Below are positions 19,102-27,093 of a DNA stretch of 64,000 nucleotides, piece after piece; positions within the stretch are counted from its first letter, which is position 1, and every line of letters starts with the position of its first letter. The stretch is from Pandoraea commovens. GTDB taxonomy: Bacteria; Pseudomonadota; Gammaproteobacteria; Burkholderiales; Burkholderiaceae. The stretch spans positions 124,001-188,000 of the forward strand of contig NZ_CABPSA010000005.1 of NCBI RefSeq assembly GCF_902459615.1. Reading direction: 5' to 3'. The notes under the pieces were generated by a model. That model searched no databases, was not told the origin of the DNA, and worked only from the letters and a program-made list of their open reading frames with translations. Position numbers and translations under genes: made by a program.

Positions 19102-19776
19102 TTACATTTCGACGCCGGGCTGCGCGCGGATGCCGTCGGCAAACGCGTGCTTCACGGGCGTCATGTCGGTCACGGTGTTGGCCGCATCGATGAGCGCCTG
19201 CGGCGCGCCTCGGCCGGTGATCACCACGTGCTGCATGTCGGGGCGCGCCTGCAAGTCCGCAATCACGGTGTTCACGTCGAGATAGCCGAGCTTGAGGGCA
19301 ATGTTCAGTTCGTCGAACAACACCAGACCGAAGGACGCATCTTGCAACATGCGGCGCGCCTGCTCCCACGCCGCTTCGGCCTTGGCGATATCGCGCGCGC
19401 GGTCCTGCGTCTCCCACGTGTAGCCTTCGCCCATCACGTGGAACTCGCATTCTTCGGGGAAGCGGCGCAGGAACTTCTCTTCGCCCGTGGGGATAGCGCC
19501 CTTGATGAACTGCACGACGCCGGTCTTCATGCCGTGCCCCATCGCCCGCACGACCATGCCGAAGCCCGAGCTGGATTTGCCCTTGCCGTTGCCGGTCGTA
19601 ATGACGATCACGCCGCAGTCGCGCTGCGCTTTCTCGATCTTCTCGTCAATAACTGCCTTTTTGCGCACCATGCGCGTGCGATGGCGTTCATTGCGACCGT
19701 CGTCGGCGTTTGCATCAATGCCGCTACCGCTGTTATCAGCGCAAAGCGCGTCGGATTTCGGAGTTTCCTGGGTCAT
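19102..19776 (-). CDS. btuR: Corrinoid adenosyltransferase (BtuR/CobO type)
   Basis: Adds the 5'-deoxyadenosyl upper ligand to cob(I)yrinate diamide or imported corrinoids using ATP. The 224-residue product contains the P-loop 'ITTGNGKGKSSSGFGM', 'VVQFIKG', 'DEL' followed by 'GYLD', and 'VITGRGAP', diagnostic for the BtuR/CobO/CobP fold. The first 40 residues are polar and unconserved. The ATG at 19776 follows AGGTG; a GTG three codons upstream is possible. It sits between btuD and cobT in one transcript, placing adenosylation between import and loop assembly. Confidence 0.94.
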   Translation of the reverse strand: MTQETPKSDALCADNSGSGIDANADDGRNERHRTRMVRKKAVIDEKIEKAQRDCGVIVITTGNGKGKSSSGFGMVVRAMGHGMKTGVVQFIKGAIPTGEEKFLRRFPEECEFHVMGEGYTWETQDRARDIAKAEAAWEQARRMLQDASFGLVLFDELNIALKLGYLDVNTVIADLQARPDMQHVVITGRGAPQALIDAANTVTDMTPVKHAFADGIRAQPGVEM

Positions 19777-19836
19777 GGACAGCACCTGTCAATCAAGTCG
19801 AATACGGAAATAGAGGACGTACACCGGCTACGTCAG

Positions 19837-20691
19837 TCATGTGCGCCGCACCGGCACAAGCGCCTCGTCGTCGCCATCGCGGATCAGGCGCAGCGGATAG
19901 CCGAACGCGTCGCTGCAATACTCAGCCGATAGCACTTCCTGCACCGGACCGGCACGCCAGCCGCCACGGCCGTCGAGCAAGAGGGCATGCGTGGCAAAGC
20001 GACGCGCGAGGTTGAGATCGTGACACGAAAAAACGACTGCACAATCGTCGCGCTGTGCGTGGCGGGCGAGGCGTTCGAGCGCGTCGATCTGATGATGCAG
20101 ATCGAGATGCGATACGGGTTCGTCGAGCAGCAGCAACGGCGTGGCCTGCGCAATCACCGCTGCCAGCGACACCCGCTGACGCTCGCCGCCCGAGAGCGTC
20201 GTGACGTCGCGCGACGCGAAGTCTTCCAAACCGACCTGCGCGAGTGCGTCGATGGCCAGCGCGACATCCTCGTCGGACTCCCAGGCACCCCAGCGGCCCT
20301 GCGCGAGATACGGATGACGGCCCGCCAGCACGACTTCCAGCGCGGTCGCACCGAACGCGTCGCGGCTCTGCTGCGGCATGAGCGCACGCACTTTCGCCAA
20401 CGGTGCCGGACGCCATTGCGCGAGCGGCTTGCCTGCGATGTCCACACGTCCGCTGGCGGTGATGGAGGCGTCGCGCTGCGGCTTGTCGTCGATGGGACGC
20501 AGCCCCGCGAGCGTGCCGAGCAGCGTCGTCTTGCCCGCGCCGTTCGGTCCGGCCAGACACCAGCACTCGCCCGGCGCAATCGCCAGGTCCAGCCAGTCGA
20601 CGAGCACGCGCTCGCCCGCGCGCAGCGTCAGCGCATGCGTTTGCAATATCGCTGCGCTCGCCGTCGGGTTCGTTGTGGGTATGGATGTCAT
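19837..20691 (-). CDS. btuD: Cobalamin ABC importer ATPase BtuD
   Basis: The 284-residue ABC ATPase has Walker A 'GPNGAGKTTLL', Q-loop 'MPQQSRDAFGATALEVVLAGR', signature 'LSGGERQRV', Walker B 'LLLLDEPVSHLD' and the switch His in 'SCHDLN'. The ATG overlaps the btuC stop by four bases (ATGA), indicating coupling with the permease gene. The reading frame stays open upstream within btuC, but that is a shadow. Context, with btuC and btuB under a B12 riboswitch, makes corrinoid import the likely role rather than siderophore uptake. Confidence 0.94.
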   Translation of the reverse strand: MTSIPTTNPTASAAILQTHALTLRAGERVLVDWLDLAIAPGECWCLAGPNGAGKTTLLGTLAGLRPIDDKPQRDASITASGRVDIAGKPLAQWRPAPLAKVRALMPQQSRDAFGATALEVVLAGRHPYLAQGRWGAWESDEDVALAIDALAQVGLEDFASRDVTTLSGGERQRVSLAAVIAQATPLLLLDEPVSHLDLHHQIDALERLARHAQRDDCAVVFSCHDLNLARRFATHALLLDGRGGWRAGPVQEVLSAEYCSDAFGYPLRLIRDGDDEALVPVRRT

Positions 20692-21683
20692 CGGATCACC
20701 CGTCGCGAGAGCAGCCACAGGAACACGGGCACACCGATCATCGCCGTGATGACGCCGACCGGCAGTTGCGTCGGCGCAATCACGGTGCGCGCGACCAGAT
20801 CGGCGAGCATCAGCAACGCGCCGCCGCCAAGCGCGGCCGCCGGAATCAACATGCGCTGATCGTTGCCGAAGCGCAGCCGCAGAATGTGCGGCACCACAAG
20901 CCCGACGAAGCCGATGCTGCCTGCGGTCGTCACGGCGACGGCCGTCGCCAGCGACGCCGCCAGATAGATGCGCGCACGCAACGGGCCGACGGCGACACCG
21001 ACGGCCTGAGCCACCGCCTCGCCGCGCAGCAGCACGTTCAGTCGATGGGCGACCGGGCACACGATGAGCAAGGTCACGGCCAGTGCGATCAGCGGCAACG
21101 ACGCGCGATCCACGCCGTTCAGATCGCCCGTCAGCCAGAACAGCATGCCGCGCAGACTCGCGTCGGGCGCGAGCGTGAGAATCAGGGTGGAAAGCGCGCC
21201 GAAACCGGCGGCCATCATCACGCCGGTGAGCAGCAGTTTGGTGCTGCTGTCCTGATCGCCGGGGCGCAGGAAGCTGCGGTGCGAGAGGCCCATCACAATC
21301 GCGATGGCGGCGAGTGCACCGAGGAACGCGCTCGTCTGCACCCAGAAAAACGGCAGCATGAGCGCCAGCGACGCAAGCGCCGCGACGCCCGCGCCGCCGG
21401 AGATTCCGAGCACGTACGGGTCGGCGAGCGGGTTGCGCAGCAGCGTTTGCATGAGCGTGCCAGCCACCGCCAGCAAGCCGCCGCACGCGAATGCGGCGAG
21501 CGCGCGCGGCAGACGCAGTCGCCAGACCACGTCGCCAGCGAGACCGGCGTCGTGACCGAGCGCGAGCGCACCGATCTCACGCAACGAAACCGGCACGCTC
21601 CCGAGCATGAGCGACGCAACGAGCACGGCCAGCGCGATACCGGCCAGTCCCGTCCAAATAGCGAGGGCGCGACGCAGCGTCAT
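20688..21683 (-). CDS. btuC: Cobalamin ABC importer permease BtuC (FecCD family)
   Basis: A 331-residue polytopic protein of the BtuC/FecCD type with roughly ten hydrophobic helices. Hallmarks are 'RLPRALAAFACGGLLAVAGTLMQTLLRNPLADPYVLGISGGAG' and 'GFVGLVVPHILRL', the segment contacting the ATPase. It starts 27 bases after btuB and overlaps btuD by four bases. Specificity for B12 is inferred from the riboswitch-led operon. Confidence 0.94.
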   Translation of the reverse strand: MTLRRALAIWTGLAGIALAVLVASLMLGSVPVSLREIGALALGHDAGLAGDVVWRLRLPRALAAFACGGLLAVAGTLMQTLLRNPLADPYVLGISGGAGVAALASLALMLPFFWVQTSAFLGALAAIAIVMGLSHRSFLRPGDQDSSTKLLLTGVMMAAGFGALSTLILTLAPDASLRGMLFWLTGDLNGVDRASLPLIALAVTLLIVCPVAHRLNVLLRGEAVAQAVGVAVGPLRARIYLAASLATAVAVTTAGSIGFVGLVVPHILRLRFGNDQRMLIPAAALGGGALLMLADLVARTVIAPTQLPVGVITAMIGVPVFLWLLSRRVIR

Positions 21684-21710
21684 GCGGCGTCACGTCCCGC
21701 CGGGACGTCG

Positions 21711-23654
21711 TCAGAACTGCTTCCAGCCAAGCGAGACGTAGATTGCGCGTCCGAGGGTGTTGTAGCCATAGACCGTCTGGTAGTTCTTGTTGAAAACGTT
21801 GTCCAGATGCGCCGAGACGTACCAGGATTTGTCGATATCGTAGCGTGCCTGCAAGTTCACGAGCGTGTAAGCGCCGAGATGCTGGCCGCCCGTATCGTAA
21901 CGCTCGCCACTGTAATAGACATCGCCACCGACCGAGTACTTGCCAAGGAATTTCTGCGACACGCCGAACGACGCGTATTGCTTGGCGCGGCGGGCCAGCA
22001 CCTTGTTGGCATCGAGATCGGTCGGGTTCTGACGCGTGAACGACGCGCGAACGTCCGTGCCCGTCCACTGAATCTTGCCCTGATAGGTCAGCTCAAGCCC
22101 TTCGACGCGCGCGTTCGCCACGTTCGCAGCCGTGTACGGGAACACGGACAGTGACTGGATCAGGTTCGTGTAGCTCGTGCGGAACAGCGCCAGTTTCGCG
22201 AGACCGAAGGCCGGGTCGTAGAACTGGACGGCGAGTTCCTTCGAAATCGAACGTTCCGGTTGCAGGTTCGGATTGCCGTAGCCCGGGTAGAACAGTTCGT
22301 TGAAGGTCGGTGCGCGGAAACCGTCCGACGCGTTGGCCATCAGCTTCCACTGCTCGGTCAGCTTGTAGCCGTAACCGACCCAGTAGCTGTTCGCACCGCC
22401 GAAGTCCGAATAGATGTCGCGGCGCACGGTGGCCTGCACTTCGTGCTTCTGTGCGAAAACACCTTCATAGCCGACGTAGAACGAGTCGAGATGGCGGTTG
22501 TTGTGGTTGTAGGTCGTGTTGCCTTCGACCGTCTGTTCCTGACGCGTGTAACCCGCGATCAGCTTGTGGTCCGGCATGAAGGCGTATTCGTTGGCCCAGT
22601 CGATCTGGTTGTTCGACGTATGGAAGTTGCCGTTGCCCTTGCCGTTCAGATAGTTGTAGCTATAGTCGTCGCCCTGCGTGACGGTGAAGCGCGTGTTCCA
22701 CTTGTCGGTGATGTTGCCCTTGGCGTACGCCGAGATTTGACGCACACGTGCGTCGGTGTCGTTCAGATCGGAGGGCTTGCCGAACGCGTTGTCATAGCTG
22801 CTGCTGCCGTCGCTCTGGAACAGACGCGCACCGACTTCCCACGTGTCGCCGAACTTGCGCGAGAGCGAGGCCGTCACGCTGGTGTTGTCGTCGCCGTTGC
22901 GGTTCGGGTTGACCTTCGGTGCGAAGCGCGGGTCCTGTGCCGAAATGCCGTTGGTGTGAAAACGCGACACATCCAGCGAAAAGCGCGTCTTGCCGTCTTC
23001 GAACGACCCGGCGATACCGGCGTTGGCCTGCGTGGTGTTGTTCGTGCCGTAGCCGACTTCGGCGTAAGCCTTGGGCGGGCCGCCGTCACCCTTGCGTGTG
23101 AAGATCTGGATCACGCCGCCAATGGCTTGCGAGCCGTACAGGGCGGACACGTTACCTCGCACGATTTCGATGTGGTCGATTTGCGACACCGGAATCTGAG
23201 CGATATTGGTCACACCGGTCGTGGCCGAGTTGACGGGCACGCCGTCGATCAGCACCAGCGACGAGTTCGAGTTCGCGCCGCGCATGAAGATGCTGGCCGT
23301 CGTGCCGAAGCCGCCGGTCTGCGCAATTTCCACACCCGCCTGACCGCGCAGCAGCGACGGGAGGTCCTGCGCCTGGCTTTGCTCGATCTGCTCGCGCGTG
23401 ATGACCGAGGTGGACGCGAGTGTGTCCGCCAGCTTCTGCTCGGTGCGCGAGGCCGTCACGACGGTCGTGTTGAGCGACGCATCGCTCGACTGCGCGTGTG
23501 CGCCGAGGCTGGTGGCCAGCAGGGCGACAGCGATCGCGAGACGGTGCGGAGCGGGAATACCAGTGGAAATGCTGGGAACGCGGGCGGCGGGCGCCGAAGC
23601 GAGACGTGCAAAAGCAGGCGCGTGCGGCGCCATCGCGCGAACGTGGGTGCGCAT
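21711..23654 (-). CDS. btuB: TonB-dependent cobalamin receptor BtuB
   Basis: Outer-membrane corrinoid receptor. The 647-residue protein has a long signal peptide ending 'GAHAQ' (about residue 54), the TonB-box-like 'NTTVVTASRTEQKLAD', a plug domain with 'LPSLLRGQAGVEIAQTGGFGTTASIFMRG', 'VLIDGVPVNS' and 'IEIVRGNVSALYGSQAIGGVI', then a barrel ending in Phe ('SLGWKQF'). The N-terminus before the signal core is unusually long (about 35 residues), so Met at 23633 is an alternative start; neither has a strong ribosome-binding site. First gene downstream of the cobalamin riboswitch. Confidence 0.93.
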   Translation of the reverse strand: MRTHVRAMAPHAPAFARLASAPAARVPSISTGIPAPHRLAIAVALLATSLGAHAQSSDASLNTTVVTASRTEQKLADTLASTSVITREQIEQSQAQDLPSLLRGQAGVEIAQTGGFGTTASIFMRGANSNSSLVLIDGVPVNSATTGVTNIAQIPVSQIDHIEIVRGNVSALYGSQAIGGVIQIFTRKGDGGPPKAYAEVGYGTNNTTQANAGIAGSFEDGKTRFSLDVSRFHTNGISAQDPRFAPKVNPNRNGDDNTSVTASLSRKFGDTWEVGARLFQSDGSSSYDNAFGKPSDLNDTDARVRQISAYAKGNITDKWNTRFTVTQGDDYSYNYLNGKGNGNFHTSNNQIDWANEYAFMPDHKLIAGYTRQEQTVEGNTTYNHNNRHLDSFYVGYEGVFAQKHEVQATVRRDIYSDFGGANSYWVGYGYKLTEQWKLMANASDGFRAPTFNELFYPGYGNPNLQPERSISKELAVQFYDPAFGLAKLALFRTSYTNLIQSLSVFPYTAANVANARVEGLELTYQGKIQWTGTDVRASFTRQNPTDLDANKVLARRAKQYASFGVSQKFLGKYSVGGDVYYSGERYDTGGQHLGAYTLVNLQARYDIDKSWYVSAHLDNVFNKNYQTVYGYNTLGRAIYVSLGWKQF

Positions 23655-23819
23655 GGTCGGGTGTGACTTCCGTAGTTTTCTTATAGCCTAGGCCCGTTCC
23701 CCCGCGGGCCGCCGGCGCAAGGGGAGCGCCGGTGACACGTCACGGATGCTGAGCATCGACACATGAAAACGACGTCAGGCCACCTGCGGCGCAAAGCCGG
23801 GCGGCATGGATGATTCCCC

Positions 23820-24050
23820 ACTCACTTGGGCCGGTATCCGGGCTGGTCATCATGGCGCCTGACCGGCCTTCCCGCATGCGGATAGCACACAGTGGCAATG
23901 GAGGCGAGGCGCGTTTTCGGAAACCTTTCGGGCCGAAAGAATGACTTACCGTTGCGGGGGCAGCACAGGTTGGCCAGCCCGTGTGGGGACGCGGCTCCCT
24001 GTTTCCCGTTTAACTGCGCATGCCGGGGGGCGTGCGCGAGCACCGAAGTG
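23820..24050 (-). promoter_or_regulatory. Cobalamin (adenosylcobalamin) riboswitch
   Basis: On the minus strand the leader of btuB contains the full conserved set in order: AACGGGAAACAGGGAG (about 24015-23995), CTGCCCCCGCAACGGTAAG (23963-23945), the B12 box GCCACTG (23896-23890), a GGGAAGGCC segment, and AGCCCGGATACCGGCC (23844-23829). CACTT near 24050 can pair with AAGTG near 23823 as the closing P1 stem. Downstream, a CCGGCGC/GCGCCGG hairpin (23712-23732) could be part of the expression platform. No T-run follows it, so control of translation or Rho-dependent ending is more likely than intrinsic termination. It should repress btuB and probably the whole seven-gene operon when cobalamin is plentiful. 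Confidence 0.95.
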
Positions 24051-24055
24051 CCGCA

Positions 24056-24084
24056 AGTGTAGGGGCCATTGGAACGAGCGTCAA
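24056..24084 (-). promoter_or_regulatory. Predicted sigma-70 promoter of the btuB operon
   Basis: On minus, TTGACG (24084-24079) is separated by exactly 17 bases from TACACT (24061-24056). A start site near 24049 puts the transcript 5' end right at the riboswitch closing stem. Confidence 0.55.
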
Positions 24085-24151
24085 TGCTCGTTCGTCGGGC
24101 ACTGGCCGCCGATTCCGTTAGAATGTAGGGCAATCAAGAGGACGCAGCCCG

Positions 24152-24463
24152 ATGCTCACCGATCTCGACAATCTCACCGACAAAATGGAACAGCTGGTTG
24201 TTATCAGCCAGCGTTTTCACCAACACAATCAAGCGCTGCTCGCGGAACTCGACCGCGCGCGTGCCGAATGCGACGAAACCCGCGCTGCCATTGAGCAATT
24301 GCGCACGGAGCGCGACGCCTTGCGTCTGCAACGCGATCAGCTTGCCGCCAAGATCGACGAGGCACAGGTTCGCCTGAACGCCATCCTTGAAAAGCTTCCC
24401 ACGCAGAACCCCGCTGAGGGTCAGATGGATCTGCTCGGTGCCCCCGGTGGAGAAAACGCATGA
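24152..24463 (+). CDS. ZapB-like coiled-coil protein (TIGR02449-type)
   Basis: A 103-residue, almost entirely helical protein rich in Glu, Arg, Gln and Leu with heptad-like spacing ('MEQLVVISQRFHQHNQALLAEL', 'RAAIEQLRTERDALRLQRDQLAAKIDEA'), then a short tail. In beta- and gammaproteobacteria a protein of this kind (TIGR02449) precedes zapA and resembles the division factor ZapB. Its end overlaps the zapA start by four bases (ATGA). A TAGAAT at 24118-24123 could be the -10 of this operon, so its promoter sits back-to-back with that of btuB. Confidence 0.8.
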   Translation: MLTDLDNLTDKMEQLVVISQRFHQHNQALLAELDRARAECDETRAAIEQLRTERDALRLQRDQLAAKIDEAQVRLNAILEKLPTQNPAEGQMDLLGAPGGENA

Positions 24464-24771
24464 CGATCAAGCAGCTCGAAGTTCATATCCTGGAACAGTC
24501 GTACCGACTCGCCTGCCCGCCGGAACACGAAGCCGACCTGCTCGCTTCGGTGTCGCGCGTGGATGCCGAAATGAGCAAGGTCCGCGCGCAAAGCAGCGTG
24601 CGCGGCACCGACCGGATTGCCGTCATGGCAGCGTTGAGCCTGGCATCCGAATTGCTTGCACTGGAAAAAAGTATTGCTGCTGGACAAGCATTCCCCGCCG
24701 AAGAAATTCAGCGTAGAATGCAGCTCATGGACGAACGACTGAGCGCAGTGATCGATCAGTATCAGAACTGA
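24460..24771 (+). CDS. zapA: Cell division protein ZapA
   Basis: ZapA binds FtsZ and bundles protofilaments at the Z-ring. The 103-residue product begins 'MTIKQLEVHILEQSYRLACPPEHEADLLASVSRVDAEM', the ZapA globular domain, followed by 'DRIAVMAALSLASELL' and a coiled-coil C-terminus. The overlap with the upstream coiled-coil gene indicates coupling. 6S RNA follows within 35 bases, an arrangement also known in E. coli. Confidence 0.93.
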   Translation: MTIKQLEVHILEQSYRLACPPEHEADLLASVSRVDAEMSKVRAQSSVRGTDRIAVMAALSLASELLALEKSIAAGQAFPAEEIQRRMQLMDERLSAVIDQYQN

Positions 24772-24805
24772 AAGACACCCGCAGACGTCCGGTCCGAAAG
24801 GTTAG

Positions 24806-24986
24806 TTTTCCCTGCCTGGTTCGCGAAAGTCATAGATTCCTTGAACCAATGATCTGTTGCAGGTTGCGGAAGTTTGTAGTGCTGGCGTGAGCGTCACTCT
24901 GTCTGATGAACCCAAAGCGCTACTAACCGCGACCACCTTGAACCTTCGGTTCAGGATGCCGGCTTAGCGGCTGAGGCGGGGACCCA
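24806..24986 (+). ncRNA. ssrS: 6S RNA (SsrS)
   Basis: About 180 nt directly after zapA. It ends with the conserved 3' arm 'CACCTTGAACC-TTCG-GGTTCAGG', the counterpart of the E. coli CACCUUGAACCAAGGGUUCAAGG hairpin. A terminal closing stem forms between TCCCTGCCT (about 24809-24817) and AGGCGGGGA (about 24974-24982), leaving the large internal bubble that mimics open promoter DNA and binds sigma-70 RNA polymerase. The ends are approximate. Confidence 0.88.
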
Positions 24987-24991
24987 ATGCA

Positions 24992-25026
24992 CGGCACTGC
25001 GTGAATCACGCAGTGCCGTTTTTTTT
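24992..25026 (+). terminator. Terminator after 6S RNA
   Basis: Perfect 12-pair stem CGGCACTGCGTG/CACGCAGTGCCG around AAT, followed by eight Ts. Confidence 0.93.
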
Positions 25027-25058
25027 CCAACAATGTTTGTCCGACGATGTTTGTGCGC

Positions 25059-25094
25059 AAAAGAAAGGCGACCCGCAGGTCGCCTTTCTTTTTT
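25059..25094. terminator. Bidirectional terminator facing the acyl-CoA dehydrogenase gene
   Basis: AAGAAAGGCGACC/GGTCGCCTTTCTT with a CGCA loop, an A-run before and Ts after. It serves the dehydrogenase gene on minus and backs up the 6S terminator on plus. Confidence 0.9.
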
Positions 25095-25110
25095 CACGCA
25101 ACGAAGCGCA

Positions 25111-26892
25111 TCAGAACTGCGCGTCGCTCAGCGACAGGGCCGAGTCGGCCCCTTCGGTGATCGACTGCGCCAGCCCCGGCGCTTGCGTCAGGATGTGATC
25201 CGCGAAGAAGCGTGCAGTGCCGATCTTGGCATCGAAGAACGACGGATCCTGATCGCGCAGCTTCTGCGCGGCCAGCAACGCGCGCCCCATCTGCCAGCCA
25301 CCCAGCACAATGCCCGCAAGCTTCAGATACGGCACGCTGCCAGAGAACACCGCGTTGGCGTTGTCTTGCGTGTTCGCCACGACATAGTCGACCACGATCG
25401 ACAGCGCTTCGCGTCCCTTGGCAAGACGCTCCGCCACCGATGCCGCCACACCACCCGCTGCGCGCAGCTCATTCTCCGTCGCTTCGACCATCTCGCATAG
25501 CGTGCGTGCCACGGCACCGCCGTCGCGTAACGTCTTGCGACCAATCAGGTCGTTCGCCTGAATCGCGGTGGTGCCTTCGTAGATCGGGAGAATGCGTGCG
25601 TCGCGATAGTACTGCGCAGCGCCCGTTTCTTCGATGAAGCCCATACCGCCGTGCACTTGCACACCGAGGCTCGTGACCTCCAGCGACATCTCCGTACTCC
25701 AGCCCTTCACGATCGGCACGAGGAATTCGTAGATCGCCTGCGCGCGCTTGCGCTCCGCAGCAGCGGCGGCGTGATGACCGATATCGGCCTGCGCAGCTGC
25801 CACGTAGGCCAGCGTGCGAGCGCCTTCAGTCAGCGCACGCATCGTCATGAGCATGCGCTTGACGTCGGGGTGATGAATGATCGTGACGGCGTCGCGCGAC
25901 GAGCCATCCACCGGACGACTTTGCAGACGATCGCGCGCATACGCCACCGCGTGCTGATAGGCACGCTCGGCGACGGCCACGCCCTGCATACCGACGGCGA
26001 AACGCGCGGCGTTCATCATGATGAACATGTACTCGAGACCGCGATTTTCTTCGCCGACGAGATACCCCGTCGCACCACCGTTGTCACCGAATTGCAGCAC
26101 GGCCGTCGGGCTCGCCTTGATGCCGAGCTTGTGCTCGATGGACACGCAGTGCACATCGTTACGCGCGCCGAGCTTGCCTTCGGCGTCGACGTTGAACTTC
26201 GGCACGATGAACAGCGAGATCCCCTTCACGCCCGGGGGCGCATCGGGCGTGCGCGCGAGCACGAGGTGGACGATGTTCTCCGCCATATCGTGTTCGCCAA
26301 ACGTGATGAAAATCTTGGTGCCGAAGATGCGATAGGTGCCGTCCCCTTCCCGCTCTGCGCGCGTGCGCACCATTGCGAGATCGGAACCGGCTTGCGGCTC
26401 GGTCAGGTTCATCGTGCCGGTCCACTCGCCCGAGAGCAGCTTCGGGACGTAGAGGGCACGCTGTGCGTCGGTACCGGCAGTGAGCAGCGCTTCGACGGCG
26501 CCATCGGTCAGCAGCGGGCACAGGGCGAACGACAGGTTCGCGGCATTGAGCATTTCCGTGCACGGCGTGGCGACGAGCTTGGGCAACCCCTGACCGCCGA
26601 ACGCCTGCGGATGCACCACGCCTTGCCAGCCCGCTTCGGAGAACTGACGAAAGGCTTCTTTGAAGCCCGGCGTGGTCGTGACAACGCCATCCTTCCATGT
26701 GCTCGGCTGTTGATCGCCGATTACGTTCAGCGGTGCGAGCACTTCCTGATTGAAGCGGGCCGCTTCTTCGAGCACGGCCTGTGCGAGTTCGGGCGAGGCT
26801 TCCTCATAACCCGGCAGCGCAGCGATGCGGTTCAGGTCCGCCAGCTCGTTCATCACGAACTGCATGTCCTTGATCGGGGCCTGATAACTCAT
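25111..26892 (-). CDS. Acyl-CoA dehydrogenase, long form with C-terminal extension (FadE/DmdC-like)
   Basis: FAD enzyme that forms the alpha-beta double bond of an acyl-CoA, passing electrons to ETF. The 593-residue length and start 'MSYQAPIKDMQFVMNEL' mark the long subfamily with an extra C-terminal domain. Visible are 'MNLTEPQAGSDLAMVRTRAE', 'GTKIFITFGEHD', 'SIEHKLGIKASPTAVLQFGD', 'GGMGFIEETGAAQYYRDARILPIYEGTTAIQANDLIGRK' (the catalytic region) and the C-terminal domain to 593. The related 3-methylmercaptopropionyl-CoA dehydrogenase DmdC has the same layout, so the substrate cannot be fixed. It follows etfA on the same strand after a 201-base gap with strong hairpins. Confidence 0.9.
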   Translation of the reverse strand: MSYQAPIKDMQFVMNELADLNRIAALPGYEEASPELAQAVLEEAARFNQEVLAPLNVIGDQQPSTWKDGVVTTTPGFKEAFRQFSEAGWQGVVHPQAFGGQGLPKLVATPCTEMLNAANLSFALCPLLTDGAVEALLTAGTDAQRALYVPKLLSGEWTGTMNLTEPQAGSDLAMVRTRAEREGDGTYRIFGTKIFITFGEHDMAENIVHLVLARTPDAPPGVKGISLFIVPKFNVDAEGKLGARNDVHCVSIEHKLGIKASPTAVLQFGDNGGATGYLVGEENRGLEYMFIMMNAARFAVGMQGVAVAERAYQHAVAYARDRLQSRPVDGSSRDAVTIIHHPDVKRMLMTMRALTEGARTLAYVAAAQADIGHHAAAAAERKRAQAIYEFLVPIVKGWSTEMSLEVTSLGVQVHGGMGFIEETGAAQYYRDARILPIYEGTTAIQANDLIGRKTLRDGGAVARTLCEMVEATENELRAAGGVAASVAERLAKGREALSIVVDYVVANTQDNANAVFSGSVPYLKLAGIVLGGWQMGRALLAAQKLRDQDPSFFDAKIGTARFFADHILTQAPGLAQSITEGADSALSLSDAQF

Positions 26893-26990
26893 GTCGTTCC
26901 TCCAAGGGATTCCGATTGCCTTCGGTGGGTGGCGATTACCGGGATGCTTATTGTTATGTTCGTTCTGTTTTCACTTCAGATGCTGCTCGA

Positions 26991-27061
26991 CCGATTCGCA
27001 TGAAGACGCACTTGCACGCCTCCTCATGCGAATCGGCTGCGAGAGATGAATCTCGCAGCCG
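26991..27061 (-). promoter_or_regulatory. Two overlapping hairpins between etfA and the acyl-CoA dehydrogenase gene
   Basis: Stem B pairs 27034-27044 (CGGCTGCGAGA) with 27051-27061 (TCTCGCAGCCG) around GATGAA. Stem A pairs 26991-27003 (CCGATTCGCATGA) with 27024-27036 (TCATGCGAATCGG) around 20 bases. The stems share three bases (27034-27036), so full formation of both conflicts. Neither is followed by a T-run on the minus strand. They could be a processing or stability element that sets the etf to dehydrogenase ratio. Confidence 0.6.
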
Positions 27062-27093
27062 CACAACTTCACTTCGGTACTACGTCAGACGCG

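Noticed and set aside
19064-19450. 129-codon N-terminal extension of CobT
   Set aside because: It overlaps btuR in another frame and resembles no domain; the family starts at the ATG at 19063.
19837-21486. Possible BtuC-BtuD fusion read from the long open frame
   Set aside because: The upstream part is out of frame with btuC and is Arg-rich nonsense. The ATG at 20691 with an ATGA overlap to btuC gives a normal-length ATPase.
23822-24133. 103-codon open frame over the btuB leader
   Set aside because: It coincides with conserved cobalamin riboswitch elements and has no protein-like composition.
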